A stretch of DNA of 64,000 bases from Pseudomonas antarctica. GTDB lineage: Bacteria; Pseudomonadota; Gammaproteobacteria; Pseudomonadales; Pseudomonadaceae. Made by a program: the position numbers and the translations under genes. The notes under the pieces were generated by a model. The model searched no databases and had not been told where the DNA came from. It saw nothing but the letters and a program-made list of their open reading frames with translations. The stretch spans positions 4,464,001 through 4,528,000 of the forward strand of contig NZ_CP015600.1 of the NCBI RefSeq assembly GCF_001647715.1. Reading direction: 5' to 3'. Each line of letters opens with the position of its first letter. The first letter of the stretch is position 1. This document shows positions 63,687 through 64,000 of this stretch, one piece after another.

Positions 63687-64000
63687 TCAACCCACCCGCT
63701 TTGCCGGGTTGTGGTAAAGGTCGGCGAACATGTCGGCCATCGCTTCCTCGCTAGGCTCTTCTTGCATTTGCACGCTGACAGCACGGCTGACTAACTGATG
63801 ACGGCGCGGCAGATGTAAATCATCCGGAATCCGCGGCCCGTCGGTCAGGTAGGCGACCGGTAATTCATGACTGATGGCCAGGCTCAGCACTTCACCCAGG
63901 CTCGCCGTTTCGTCGAGCTTGGTCAGAATGCAACCCGCCAGGCCGCAACGCTTGTAGCTGTGATAGGCAGCGGTAAGAACCTGTTTCTGGCTGGTGGTTG
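63687..64000 (-). CDS. flhF: Flagellar placement GTPase FlhF, N-terminus outside window
   Basis: Only the last 104 residues are present; the start lies beyond the right edge. The visible part has the SRP-type GTPase G4/G5 region GCILTKLDETASLGEVLSLAI and the family C-terminus (LPVAYLTDGPRIPDDLHLPRRH...). FlhF marks the pole for flagellum assembly. Order flhF-fleN-fliA supports the assignment; fleN begins 107 bp after the stop. Confidence 0.9.
   Translation of the reverse strand, partial: TTSQKQVLTAAYHSYKRCGLAGCILTKLDETASLGEVLSLAISHELPVAYLTDGPRIPDDLHLPRRHQLVSRAVSVQMQEEPSEEAMADMFADLYHNPAKRVG

Noticed and set aside
1..64000. CRISPR arrays, tRNA/rRNA genes, complete prophage or integrative element
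   Set aside because: No regularly spaced repeats, no RNA gene signatures and no integrase or phage structural genes were seen; all repeats are REP type or the single MITE-like element.

Overview
The window is GC-rich chromosomal DNA from a fluorescent pseudomonad, most likely of the Pseudomonas fluorescens group. The evidence is a pyoverdine locus (mbtH, pvdH, pvdL, pvdG, pvdS), the Pseudomonas-style polar flagellar and chemotaxis operon (flhF-fleN-fliA-cheYZAB-motCD-parCP-cheW), an acyclic terpene utilisation (atu) cluster, and many REP/REPIN palindromes of the GTGGGAGC/GGGGGCTTGCCC type. No tRNA, rRNA, CRISPR array or intact insertion sequence was seen.

Layout. 1-9.0 kb: end of an lpxL-type lipid A acyltransferase, minCDE, an RluA-type pseudouridine synthase, an M18 aminopeptidase, a small membrane protein, a large MscS-type channel and an exported M20 amidohydrolase. 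9.0-10.9 kb: mbtH and pvdH, each with a PvdS-type promoter. 11-17.4 kb: an AmpDh3-like amidase, then a divergent thiol-redox locus (two-component pair dsbRS facing dsbD-tlpA-dsbG). 17.6-19.5 kb: a chitinase and an AA10 polysaccharide monooxygenase, both lacking signal peptides, with a near-perfect LexA (SOS) box upstream. 19.5-20.3 kb: gene-free repeat region with an inverted-repeat-bounded element and a broken IS5-type transposase. 20.3-34.9 kb: pvdL (4298 aa NRPS building the pyoverdine chromophore precursor), pvdG, and divergent pvdS with a Fur box inside its promoter. 34.9-44.8 kb: a periplasmic binding protein, then atuR and atuABCDEF. 44.9-53 kb: housekeeping and signalling genes (exonuclease, ppnP, MOSC protein, cheV, an Hpt-like protein without the histidine, a NarL-type kinase/regulator pair, yegS, three small lipoproteins). 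53-64 kb: the chemotaxis/motor operon, read right to left, ending inside flhF.

How the parts work together. Iron starvation relieves Fur at pvdS; PvdS then reads the pvdH, mbtH and pvdG-pvdL promoters, giving diaminobutyrate, the MbtH partner, the chromophore NRPS and its editing thioesterase. AtuR should repress atuA-F through two mirror-image 16-bp operators. DsbRS probably controls the dsbD operon through tandem sites in the shared promoter. FlhF, FleN, ParC and ParP set number and pole of flagellum and chemosensory array, while CheA/B/W/Y/Z and MotCD run steering and torque.

Most interesting points: (1) a leaderless chitinase/LPMO pair under a possible SOS promoter, suggesting release by lysis; (2) four short repeats in CheA that resemble the CheY-binding tail of CheZ; (3) an Hpt-fold protein lacking the phospho-accepting histidine; (4) a MITE-like element with 17-bp inverted ends and 11-bp flanking direct repeats; (5) a possible small RNA or small gene with its own terminator upstream of the NarL-type kinase.
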